Positions 15,817 through 23,650 of a stretch of 64,000 nucleotides of DNA are shown one piece after another. The DNA lies in assembly GCF_002027705.1 (NCBI RefSeq), contig NZ_MBTG01000016.1, positions 62,001 to 126,000 of the forward strand, read 5' to 3'. This DNA is from Paenibacillus ferrarius (GTDB taxonomy: Bacteria; Bacillota; Bacilli; Paenibacillales; NBRC-103111). The position numbers and the translations under genes are program-made. Numbering within the stretch: the stretch's first letter is position 1; each line of letters begins with the position of its first letter. The notes beneath the pieces are model-generated. The model made no database searches. It saw nothing but the letters and a program-made list of their open reading frames with translations, and was not told where the DNA came from.

Positions 15817-17132
15817 AGATGACCATCCTTCATTGCTTTATACACCAATTGGGAGAATAGGCTGTTCGACCACGCGAACCATTTTCGAGTAAAAATTGTT
15901 GGATCATCCACATGAAAACCCTCATGCATGAAACCCGTGTCTGCATCTGTCGCTTCAAGCATAGCAATCATCGCCAGCTTTTCTTCCACCGTGGAAGCCG
16001 TTATGCCTTGCATGGACAAAGCCATATGCCAAATGTAGTCGTCAGGCGTATGCGGGCTGCCGATGCCTTTGGCCACTTTGCCTTCGAAATAAAACGGATT
16101 CTCTTTGCTAAGCGCAAATTGTCTTGTGTTCTGATAAATCGGATCATCAGCAGATACATAGCCCAGATAAGGAATAGACATAAGCCCCGGCGTACCCGCA
16201 TCATCCATGAGGCAGTAATTGCCGAAACCGTCCGTCTCATAGGCATAGATCGGGCCAAACGTCGGATGGCGGTAAATACCGTATAATTGGATGCCATGAT
16301 CAATATCCGCTTCAAGTGCTTTCAGCTCTTGGAGGAAATCCATATCCCTGAACACCCACTCCGCGAATTCCTGCATATGGCGCAGGGCTACAACCGCGAA
16401 CATGTTCGCCGGAATATTGTAGTGGAAGTCACAGGCATCGTCGCTGGAACGGAAGCCTGACCAGACCATGCCCGTATAATTCACCGGCATTCCGAGCCCG
16501 TTATTGCGCAGCGAATCCGTCGGAATTCCGTTATTGCGGGTAAACCGATACGGCGACTTCTCAAAATGATGCTGCTCTGTTTTGAACAGTTCATAGATTT
16601 TGAACATTGCGGCTTTGAACCCGGCATCGAAAATATCGGTTAGCTCGGTTTCCTTCCAGTATGCGTAAGCCAATCGCATCGAGAAGCATAAGGAATCGAG
16701 CTCAAATTTACGCTCCCAGACCCATGGCGACATCTCCGTTTGGTCCGCCTTGTTCCAGTGCCAGTCATTGGCGGATTCGTTAAACGCATTCGCATAGGGA
16801 TCAATGTGGATGTACTGAATATGACGTTTAATCAACCCGCTAATAATGCGCTGAAGCTCTGCATCATCCTTGGCGAACGGCACATAGTGCATCACTTGCT
16901 CGACGGAATCCCGCAGCCATGACGCAGGAATATCCCCCGTGATCACAAACGTGGTTCCATCCTCCATTAATTTGGTCGTTGTCTCCAAGGTATTAGGAAA
17001 ACAATTTTTGAATAATTGCAAAAGCTTCGGACGATGCGCCAGCTTCTCCTCGGCTTCCTGCAATACAGCTTGAATCGCCTTAGGCAGCTCCAGCTTAGGC
17101 ATCGGAATTTTCGGCAGTCTGAATTGTTCCAC
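15813..17132 (-). CDS. GH125 exo-alpha-1,6-mannosidase
   Basis: The 439-residue protein matches the former DUF1237 family. Conserved stretches include GDIPASWLRDSVEQV near residue 70, NAFNESANDWHWN near 120, ELDSLCFSMRLAY near 145 and WSGFRSSDDACDFHYNIP near 235. The family is normally 420-440 residues, an (alpha/alpha)6 barrel acting on non-reducing alpha-1,6-mannose. No signal peptide is present, so it is cytosolic. The start is a GTG six bases after GGAGGA. It lies 44 bases after the permease gene and overlaps the next gene. A GH125-GH38 pair also occurs in streptococcal N-glycan loci. Confidence 0.93.
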   Translation of the reverse strand: MEQFRLPKIPMPKLELPKAIQAVLQEAEEKLAHRPKLLQLFKNCFPNTLETTTKLMEDGTTFVITGDIPASWLRDSVEQVMHYVPFAKDDAELQRIISGLIKRHIQYIHIDPYANAFNESANDWHWNKADQTEMSPWVWERKFELDSLCFSMRLAYAYWKETELTDIFDAGFKAAMFKIYELFKTEQHHFEKSPYRFTRNNGIPTDSLRNNGLGMPVNYTGMVWSGFRSSDDACDFHYNIPANMFAVVALRHMQEFAEWVFRDMDFLQELKALEADIDHGIQLYGIYRHPTFGPIYAYETDGFGNYCLMDDAGTPGLMSIPYLGYVSADDPIYQNTRQFALSKENPFYFEGKVAKGIGSPHTPDDYIWHMALSMQGITASTVEEKLAMIAMLEATDADTGFMHEGFHVDDPTIFTRKWFAWSNSLFSQLVYKAMKDGHL

Positions 17133-17176
17133 GGTAAGTCCTCCAAATCTATCTATTCACGAATGTGATTTTCCTC

Positions 17177-18097
17177 TTATTCTTTCACAGCACCGATCGT
17201 CAAACCTTGAATGAAGTAACGCTGGAAGAACGGATAAGCAAAAATAATCGGCCCGGTAGCCAGTACGACCATCGCCATCCGTGACGTATCCTGCGGCAGC
17301 GATTGCAGCAAGCCTATGCCCACAGAAGGATTGCTCGTGTTCTGGAGCAGGAACTGCATGCTGTTCTCAATACGCATCAGCATTGACTGCAAAGGCACCA
17401 AACTCGGCGTATCAATATAGAGCAGCGCATTGAACCAGTCATTCCAGTACCCCAATGTACTGAATAGACCAATCGTCGCCAGTCCCGGAAGGGACAGCGG
17501 CAGCACCAGCTTAACGAAGATGCCGAATTCGCCGGCACCGTCTATTTTACCAGATTCGATAATCGCATCCGGAACGGATGTACTAAAGAAGGTTCGCATA
17601 ATCATGATATAAAATGCATTGCCGGCGAGCGGCAAAACTAACGCCCAGAGTGAATCCTTCAGTCCGAGCAGCTGCGTCATTACAATATAAGTCGGCACAA
17701 GTCCGCCGTTGAACAGCATCGTAAAAAAAGCGAAAAAACCGAAGAAATTACGAAATTTAAAACTTTTACGTGAAATGGCATAAGCAAAAGTAGCTGTCAA
17801 AAGCAAACTTACGATCGTCCCTACTACCGTTACAAGGATCGTGACGCCATAGGACATAAGCAGTTGATCACCGGCTTTGAAGAGATAGCGATAAGCTTCT
17901 AAGCTCCATTTCTCCGGGATAATGCGGTAACCGTTCGTGTTCAGCGATTTCTCGTCCGTAAACGATATGATCGTGACAAATAGAAACGGGAACACGCAGG
18001 CAATGGCGAAAAGTCCCGCGGCAAGATGTGCCATTATATTCAGTGCGGGCGGCAATTTATGAAAATCACGGGGTTTCTTCAACGTAGCTGTTTTCAC
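17177..18097 (-). CDS. Sugar ABC transporter permease (LplC-like)
   Basis: This is one of the two membrane subunits of a CUT1-type importer, 306 residues with six predicted helices. The EAA loop that contacts the ATPase reads ESGKIDGAGEFGIF near residue 190. It resembles the LplC/YtcP group, which pairs with long lipoproteins and shares a common ATPase encoded elsewhere. The start is a GTG nine bases after GGAGG. It lies 30 bases after the partner permease gene and 44 bases before GH125, so it probably brings in the mannosides that the following enzymes cut. Confidence 0.92.
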   Translation of the reverse strand: MKTATLKKPRDFHKLPPALNIMAHLAAGLFAIACVFPFLFVTIISFTDEKSLNTNGYRIIPEKWSLEAYRYLFKAGDQLLMSYGVTILVTVVGTIVSLLLTATFAYAISRKSFKFRNFFGFFAFFTMLFNGGLVPTYIVMTQLLGLKDSLWALVLPLAGNAFYIMIMRTFFSTSVPDAIIESGKIDGAGEFGIFVKLVLPLSLPGLATIGLFSTLGYWNDWFNALLYIDTPSLVPLQSMLMRIENSMQFLLQNTSNPSVGIGLLQSLPQDTSRMAMVVLATGPIIFAYPFFQRYFIQGLTIGAVKE

Positions 18098-18127
18098 GTC
18101 AAAATTCCTCCTTTCATCGAAAAGTGA

Positions 18128-19066
18128 TTAAAACAACGCATTATCTTTATCAAATTTTCTAACAATATAGTTGGATGTCATAACGAGAACGAAACCAATG
18201 ACGGATTGATACAAGCCTGCGGCTGTACTCATGCCGATTTCTCCCGTAGATTTAAGCCCGCGGTAGACATACGTGTCAATAACATTCGTAACAGAGTATA
18301 GCGTCCCTGAATCTCTAGGCACTTGCAGGAACAAACCAAAGTCAGCATAGAAAATACGTCCGATAGCAAGCAGCGTCAGAATCGTCATCAACGGCTTCAG
18401 CATCGGGAAGGTGATGTGTTTGATCTGCTGCCATTTGCTCGCACCGTCGATCATTGCTGCTTCATAAAGCGATTTATCTATCCCCATAATTGCCGCTAAA
18501 TACACAACACTGCTGTATCCGACTGATTTCCAGAGATACACGAGAACAATAATAATAGGCCAATAAGTCTTGTCGTTGTACCACCGAATAGGATCGACAC
18601 CGAACCAAGGAAGAATATGATTAAGCATTCCTTTATCCACGCTAAGGAAACTGAATACGAAATAGCCGACAATAACCCAAGATAAGAAGTAGGGTAAGAA
18701 CATCCCTGTTTGATATAACTTCGCTAATTTTTTATTCGTAATTTCTGACAAAACAATAGCTAACCCGACGGATAGCACTAGTCCCAAAACAATAAACACA
18801 ATGTTGTATAAAAGCGTGTTGCGCGTAATGATATAAGCGTCATTCGTACTAAACAAAAATTTGAAATTTTGCAGTCCTACCCACTTACTCTCTATAATGC
18901 TTGCCCAAAAACCGTCACGGCTATAGCGGTATTGCTTAAAAGCAATCACCATACCGGCCATCGGCAAATAAGAGAAGAACAGGAACCAAAGCGTTGCTGG
19001 CAATGCCATAAGCAGCAGCACGCGGCTTTGTTTAACATCTCTAAAGAATGCTCCTATTCTCTGCAT
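18128..19066 (-). CDS. Sugar ABC transporter permease (LplB-like)
   Basis: Partner permease of the mannoside importer, 312 residues with six helices. The N-terminal helix is LLLMALPATLWFLFFSYLPM and the EAA loop reads EAAMIDGASKWQQIKHITF. I chose the ATG at 19066, eight bases after GAGGGG. A GTG at 19075 is inside that ribosome site. It is preceded by an intercistronic hairpin, as is common between lipoprotein and permease genes expressed at different levels. No ATPase gene is in the operon. Confidence 0.92.
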   Translation of the reverse strand: MQRIGAFFRDVKQSRVLLLMALPATLWFLFFSYLPMAGMVIAFKQYRYSRDGFWASIIESKWVGLQNFKFLFSTNDAYIITRNTLLYNIVFIVLGLVLSVGLAIVLSEITNKKLAKLYQTGMFLPYFLSWVIVGYFVFSFLSVDKGMLNHILPWFGVDPIRWYNDKTYWPIIIVLVYLWKSVGYSSVVYLAAIMGIDKSLYEAAMIDGASKWQQIKHITFPMLKPLMTILTLLAIGRIFYADFGLFLQVPRDSGTLYSVTNVIDTYVYRGLKSTGEIGMSTAAGLYQSVIGFVLVMTSNYIVRKFDKDNALF

Positions 19067-19094
19067 ACTTTCCACCCCTCACCTTAGTTGCGAA

Positions 19095-19127
19095 TAAAAA
19101 GATCAGGTGAATGCAGAACATTCACCT
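19095..19127 (-). terminator. Intercistronic hairpin between lipoprotein and permease genes
   Basis: AGGTGAATG and CATTCACCT form a perfect 9-bp stem with a 5-base loop, followed on the minus strand by GATCTTTTTATT. It is probably a leaky terminator or an mRNA-stabilising hairpin that keeps lipoprotein expression above that of the permeases. Confidence 0.65.
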
Positions 19128-19143
19128 CATCGCTAATGTAAAC

Positions 19144-20622
19144 TTATTTTTTGCTTGCAGCTCTCCAAGCATCAACTTGGCTTTGCGCTTCTGCCATAAT
19201 TTTATCCAGACCAGCCGCTTTGAACTTTTCATTCGCGAGTGGGATATATTTATCCGGATCAACAGTACCTGTCATCAGAGTTGCCCAGAACTCTTCTTTT
19301 ACGTTTTGAACAGCTGCAATTTCATTGATGACCTTCGTTGGATCGAAGTTGAAGCCAAGCAGCGGCGCAGGTACGCCCGTGTCATTAAACTTCTTGAACT
19401 CTTCCCATTTGTTCTCTGGATCTTTGACATCTTTATACGTCAACAGAACGTTACCAAGAGAGAAGGTTGGCATATCGTAATTTTTGGATTCTGGTAAGTT
19501 TTCCATTTTGTCAGTACCGACTTTTTTGTAATGCACGCCTTCAATCCCGGAATCGATCATATTGCGCAATACGGGATCTGTATTCAACAGGTTCAGGAAT
19601 TCCATTGCTTTCTCCGGATATTTGGAGTTCGCCGAAATCGCCTGCATGGAGCCCATAACGGACCAGTTGTAGATTAAAGCCGGGCTTGCTTGCTTGGAAA
19701 CAACCGGGTAGCCGTAGCTTGCTGACCAAAGGTTGTCCGCGAATGGCTGATTTGTCGCTTTATCCGCGAACCATTTGCCTGTTACTTGGACATCATTCAG
19801 CGAAGTCAAAGTCGATGCTTCCGTCGGAACGTAGCCCGCTTTGTAATACTTGTTCATTGTTTTCAGTGCTTGCTTCATTTCCGGCGTATCCAAAATGTTA
19901 ACCACTTTGAAATCTTTATTGTCTACGCTCACGGCCATTGGCATTTTCTCAATAATGTAATCATACGGCACGTACGGCATGTAATTTTTATCTACAGCTA
20001 ATCCGTAAACGTTTGGTTCTTTGGCTTTAATCGTTTGAAGCAGCGGCTCCAAGCTTTCAAGTGATTTCACGTTATCTAGATTAAGGTTGTATTTGTCTAC
20101 CATATTTTTGTTGAAACGCCACACGTCTTGAGCCGGCAGCTCTTTGTTGGCAGGTACGCCGTAATTATGCCCGTCTACCTTGGAACCGTTCAGGAACGCA
20201 GGATCTAACGCTTTCACAATGCCTTGTCCATTTTTTTGCAAAAGCTCGTCAATCGGCTTGAATGCGCCTTTACGTGCGTTTTGTACGTAATCAAATGCCC
20301 ATGAAGAGGTAAACATAATATCCATCGGAGTGCCGGATGCCGTCATGACTTGCATTTTCTGTGCGTAGTCGCCCCAGTCCGTCATATTCATCTTCACCGT
20401 TACGCCGATTTTCTCAGCTGTGTACTTGCTGACTTCCGCCATAACGCGGTCCACATCTTTCTGTGGTGTGCCGATCGTATACCAAATTAACTCTACAGGT
20501 TTATTTGTTGACGCATTGCCTTTCGCATCGCCAGCGTCTTTGCTGCCGCACGCGCTAAGCGTCATTGAAACAGCTAACGTCAGTCCCAGTGTAGTGACCA
20601 AGTTTCTTTTCATCTTGCTCAT
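19144..20622 (-). CDS. Extracellular solute-binding lipoprotein of the mannoside importer
   Basis: The 492-residue protein has a lipoprotein signal peptide with lipobox LSAC near residue 25, then a Ser/Asn-rich linker and a type-1 substrate-binding fold of LplA/YtcQ size. It would be tethered outside the membrane and pass ligand to the two permeases encoded downstream. The ATG follows GGGAGG at seven bases. It is the first gene of the operon; a cre-like box lies 66-79 bases upstream. Specificity is inferred only from GH125, GH38 and GH-A in the same operon. Confidence 0.92.
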   Translation of the reverse strand: MSKMKRNLVTTLGLTLAVSMTLSACGSKDAGDAKGNASTNKPVELIWYTIGTPQKDVDRVMAEVSKYTAEKIGVTVKMNMTDWGDYAQKMQVMTASGTPMDIMFTSSWAFDYVQNARKGAFKPIDELLQKNGQGIVKALDPAFLNGSKVDGHNYGVPANKELPAQDVWRFNKNMVDKYNLNLDNVKSLESLEPLLQTIKAKEPNVYGLAVDKNYMPYVPYDYIIEKMPMAVSVDNKDFKVVNILDTPEMKQALKTMNKYYKAGYVPTEASTLTSLNDVQVTGKWFADKATNQPFADNLWSASYGYPVVSKQASPALIYNWSVMGSMQAISANSKYPEKAMEFLNLLNTDPVLRNMIDSGIEGVHYKKVGTDKMENLPESKNYDMPTFSLGNVLLTYKDVKDPENKWEEFKKFNDTGVPAPLLGFNFDPTKVINEIAAVQNVKEEFWATLMTGTVDPDKYIPLANEKFKAAGLDKIMAEAQSQVDAWRAASKK

Positions 20623-20673
20623 GTTATATCCTCCCTAATGAATCCTCGATTGATTACGCCCAAGGGGGCTATA

Positions 20674-20702
20674 TTTACAGTACCGCATGAAAGCATTTAC
20701 AA
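20674..20702 (-). promoter_or_regulatory. Possible sigma-A promoter of the mannoside operon
   Basis: TTGTAA (20702-20697) and TGTAAA (20679-20674) are 17 bases apart; each matches its consensus at 4 of 6. The match is weak, but its spacing and its overlap with the cre-like box make it plausible. Confidence 0.35.
20688..20701. promoter_or_regulatory. cre-like box (CcpA) at the mannoside operon
   Basis: TGAAAGCATTTACA matches the cre consensus TGWAANCGNTNWCA at 13 of 14 positions, the mismatch being in the central CG. It covers the proposed -35, a position that gives catabolite repression. Confidence 0.5.
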
Positions 20703-20852
20703 ATAGACGATAAATTAAATGAACCTTGTCTAAACTCAAGAAAAAAAACGCTACCAAAGCAATTTTGTAGTAAAATGCAAGGAATATAGAATAGGAATTA
20801 GGCTAGGGTTTCTATTCAAATATCATACCCAGTGCCATTTACATTTCTCCAT

Positions 20853-20984
20853 TTAAAATAAAGTAACAGCTTGCAGGTTAAAGTTATCAATAGCCTTTTC
20901 CATTATGTCCTGATTAATGGCAATATATCTGAGGGTCATGATTGCGGAGTGATTGAACAATTCCTGTAAGAGTTCTATAATTTT
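20853..20984 (-). pseudogene. Tyrosine recombinase C-terminal remnant
   Basis: The 43 residues after a TAA stop include ELLQELFNHSAIMTLRYIA and end in DIMEKAIDNFNLQ. This is the end of a tyrosine integrase: the catalytic-core segment with conserved histidine (NHS) and the tyrosine nucleophile (RYI). Everything upstream of the LLxELFNHS helix is missing or frameshifted. It is therefore a fossil of an integrated element, not a working gene. Confidence 0.65.
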
Positions 20985-21025
20985 TTATCCTTTGTGGAAA
21001 TGGAAGCCACAATTCTTTCTCGAGC

Positions 21026-21424
21026 CTATTTGGGCAGATATATCTCATTTCGATGCGGTATAAACACACCCTCAAGTGCATAGGGCACATCATACGCTTC
21101 GTCACAGCTAACAAAATAGATCCCGCTCGCCACACTCCTCAGTTCCAACTATAATGTCGGGGAATTTACCAAAGTGTTCGAGGCAAATCTCACGTCGTAG
21201 CGTATATAATACACCATCTGTTTCAATAAAATTCGGTAGAACACATGCAAGTACACACCTTTATCCATTCGTATGTGCATCTGATACACAGAGATCTTCT
21301 TGTGCTCCGTTCGTTTCACTTTGTACTTCCTGTCAAATAACAGCCTTCCATACCAATCTCTGAAAAAACCTATAGGGATGTCTCAATACTCTTCTATCAC
21401 CTTATCTGTTGTAACACTTATCAT
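21026..21424 (-). pseudogene. Eroded ORF of unknown function
   Basis: An ATG at 21424 follows a good AAGGAGG site, but a TGA interrupts after 13 codons. Coding-like sequence then continues in changing frames: DRKYKVKRTEHKKISVYQMH, then TLRREICLEHFGKFPDIIVG, then SCDEAYDVPYALEGVFIPHR to a stop at 21026. I read this as one former gene with at least one nonsense and two frameshift mutations. The family is not recognised. It lies just upstream of the integrase fossil. Confidence 0.45.
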
Positions 21425-21503
21425 TGTCGACGTGTCCTCCTTGATCCGCGGGTATTTTTGTCTTCGCACGATTAAAATTTAACACTTAACCGACTACTAA
21501 TAC

Positions 21504-21722
21504 TTAATTATATTCCCTCTGTACCACGCCATCCGTAAGATCCTCTGAACGCAAAAAGGCACCTGAAATCACCGTTAAGTGTTTTTCAAGTGCCGTACTG
21601 CCGTTCAGGTAATTTGTACGCTCTGCCGTTAAAAAAACCGTCGCTTCACATAAAACATTCATCTTCATGAGTTCTATTAAAATTTCAGGATTCTCATTAT
21701 GTCTCTCATACTCTCTGAGCGG
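21504..21722 (-). pseudogene. Eroded ORF fragment of unknown function
   Basis: Seventy-two codons between stops have a protein-like pattern, including ILIELMKMNVLCEATVFLTA and ending DGVVQREYN. No start codon with a ribosome site is present and the family is not recognised. It shares strand and location with the other remnants, so all may derive from one decayed element. The surrounding bases up to 21814 hold nothing else I can support. Confidence 0.35.
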
Positions 21723-21814
21723 TTATTTGTGTTGTTAGTGGTACAGCGGCAGATAAATAAAGAAAACCACAAGCGAGGGTTAGTCGCCGTAGCTGATTGT
21801 TGTTTACCTAACGT

Positions 21815-22267
21815 TTATCTTTCGACTTCAAAATAAATAACTCCATTATCGGTATCTAAGTAGAACTTGCCAACATAGTTCGATGACTTTATGAAGTTAT
21901 TAAATTCGTCGCTAAACGACCAACTATAAGGTTTTGTTCCAATGTGCTTTGAATCCATTGTAGGCTTCCAATCTGAAGCTACATGCGTCCACTTGTACTT
22001 GGACAGAAACAATTCAAATTCTGTGTTCCGTAACTCGACATAGCCCATTAACCTATAATTTGTTGGTCCGATCCCACCCTTTTTTCCTATTGTTTCTGCT
22101 GACCAAACACATTCTTGGATTTCACCTAGTTTTGGGAATCTATCCATAATTGGTTTTATATCTGTCTTGATACTCTGCTGACTAGTATCTTTATTTTCAC
22201 ATCCCCAAAGTGACACGGAAACCAATAAGGGGAATAACAAGATATAAATAATTAATCTTCTCAACAC
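21815..22267 (-). CDS. Small unknown lipoprotein
   Basis: The 150-residue product has a short basic start and hydrophobic core followed by lipobox LWGC near residue 23, so it is probably anchored outside the membrane. The mature part has no recognised domain; it contains ECVWSAETIGKKGG and ends DNGVIYFEVER. The base composition is AT-richer than that of the sugar operons, like the rest of this patch. The ATG at 22267 has only a weak AGATGG-like site. It may be a remnant of a mobile or toxin/immunity-type cluster, but nothing in the sequence proves that. Confidence 0.65.
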   Translation of the reverse strand: MLRRLIIYILLFPLLVSVSLWGCENKDTSQQSIKTDIKPIMDRFPKLGEIQECVWSAETIGKKGGIGPTNYRLMGYVELRNTEFELFLSKYKWTHVASDWKPTMDSKHIGTKPYSWSFSDEFNNFIKSSNYVGKFYLDTDNGVIYFEVER

Positions 22268-22408
22268 ATGGCCTCCATCTGGAAAAGTTAGGAGATAGTT
22301 GAATCGAATATTTCATATGAATTGTAGCCTTCGGAGGTTTTATATAGTTTCCCTTGTAGTTTTTTCATCGAATCATCTCTTTCTTACTAGATCAAATTGT
22401 TCTTTAAT

Positions 22409-22842
22409 TTATACTTGTTCTTGATAAATTTTCACTTCTAAAGGGAGATAGTTTTTAACAGGTATTAGGAACTCTTTCAGCCCTTCAACTGTATTGAAAA
22501 ACAATTCAAGGTCATTTTCTGTATCATATGACCATAAAGTCTTTCTTAAAGATTTAAAGATTTTAACATTTCAACTGGTTCGTATAGGAACTCACAATGT
22601 AGTTGTTCCATATGCGAGTATTCTCCATCTTCTTCTACAACAAATTGACGCACAAAACTAAAATGAAAGCGTTCTTCACCAGTAAAGCTATATATTCCAC
22701 ATTCAAATAACAGTGCTGATTCAGCACATTCAACATTTTGATTTGCAAATGACTTAAATGTATTCCAAACATTCATTACATCAAGTCTGTTATCGTCAAG
22801 CATTTCTTTTAATTTTTGCTCTGAATCTTGAAGCTTAATCAT
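22409..22842 (-). pseudogene. Unknown small protein gene broken by an 8-bp tandem duplication
   Basis: The first frame gives 98 residues ending EPVEMLKSLNL. The second frame continues it with LRKTLWSYDTENDLELFFNT and ends KNYLPLEVKIYQEQV at the TAA at 22409. The switch falls exactly on a tandem duplication, ATCTTTAA twice, near 22547-22565. Removing one copy gives one open frame of 141 residues. The family is not recognised; the protein looks cytosolic and acidic, with a strand-rich middle (HFSFVRQFVVEEDGEYSHME). The ATG follows GAGGGGAGG, so the shortened product could still be made. Confidence 0.65.
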
Positions 22843-23101
22843 TGTATCCTCCCCTCGTTTCTATAATGATTATAATCGTCATTTCTTGTTTTGCTGGAAG
22901 AATAAAGCCCTTTATGCTTAGCCATTAATCCTATGAGCCATTGACCAACAGCCCCTAAACGTTATCCTCGCTATATAATCAGCAGGTTTAGAATCCTCAT
23001 TCCAGCATCCAAAATACAGTTCATGTCCAATGGCTAAATCCCTTTTAAGTCTTCATATGAATACGACACCGCTCACTATCCTTTAGTTAGAATGTTGCCT
23101 T

Positions 23102-23386
23102 TTATTTTTCATCAAATGATTTCCAATCTGGGTCTTGTATATCATCATCCATTGGTTTCCTGACAAACTGCCCACATCTTTCTTCACATGCTCCAAACTC
23201 TAAGAAATTTCTTTGTCCTTGTCTTAAAGATACTTCGTTTGCACCACCCCAATAATCAGGGTCAGTGGACTGAATCAAATCATCATGCCAAAAACATATT
23301 TTGCATATTAAATCAGTTCCTGGTGGTTCTTCATCTAAGGTCTTATAGCCACAACAAGGACAAGTATATTTTATTTTTATTTTCAT
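23102..23386 (-). CDS. CPCC-family cysteine-rich protein
   Basis: The 94-residue protein begins KIKYTCPCCGYKTLDEEPPG and continues CKICFWHDD, the pattern of the Cys-rich CPCC family. The two cysteine pairs probably form one zinc ribbon. A second pair, CEERCGQF near residue 67, is also present. Family members are small, orphan, and frequent in Firmicute islands with toxin or immunity genes; their function is unknown. The ATG follows GGTGGAG. No toxin gene is recognised nearby. Confidence 0.82.
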   Translation of the reverse strand: MKIKIKYTCPCCGYKTLDEEPPGTDLICKICFWHDDLIQSTDPDYWGGANEVSLRQGQRNFLEFGACEERCGQFVRKPMDDDIQDPDWKSFDEK

Positions 23387-23591
23387 TCACTCCACCTTGC
23401 ATGAATTAGTGCTTTCATGTCCTAAATACTCTATATATATAGACTCACCTGATTGACTACGTAGTTCTTCAACAGCAATTTTCATAGCGTTAGTATTGCT
23501 ACCTTACTCTTCCTCTTTATTATATCATTAATTTACAAATTAAGGATATTGAAAAAACTCTTTTCTGAAGGACTAGACATTACTGTCTAAC

Positions 23592-23619
23592 GCAAAAAAG
23601 CCCTCTAAAAAGGGCTTTT
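23592..23619. terminator. Bidirectional terminator after the response regulator gene
   Basis: AAAAAAGCCCT and AGGGCTTTT form a tight stem with A and T tracts on both sides, 32 bases past the response regulator stop codon. Confidence 0.8.
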
Positions 23620-23650
23620 CAACATCTAAACTTATTATCGTAAGTTGTCC

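Noticed and set aside
20914..21135. A 73-residue minus-strand protein
   Set aside because: Its frame crosses the integrase remnant in the wrong phase; the better protein patterns are in the other two frames.
20600..21800. Riboswitch or tRNA genes in the long gap
   Set aside because: No cloverleaf, T-box or known aptamer core was recognised.
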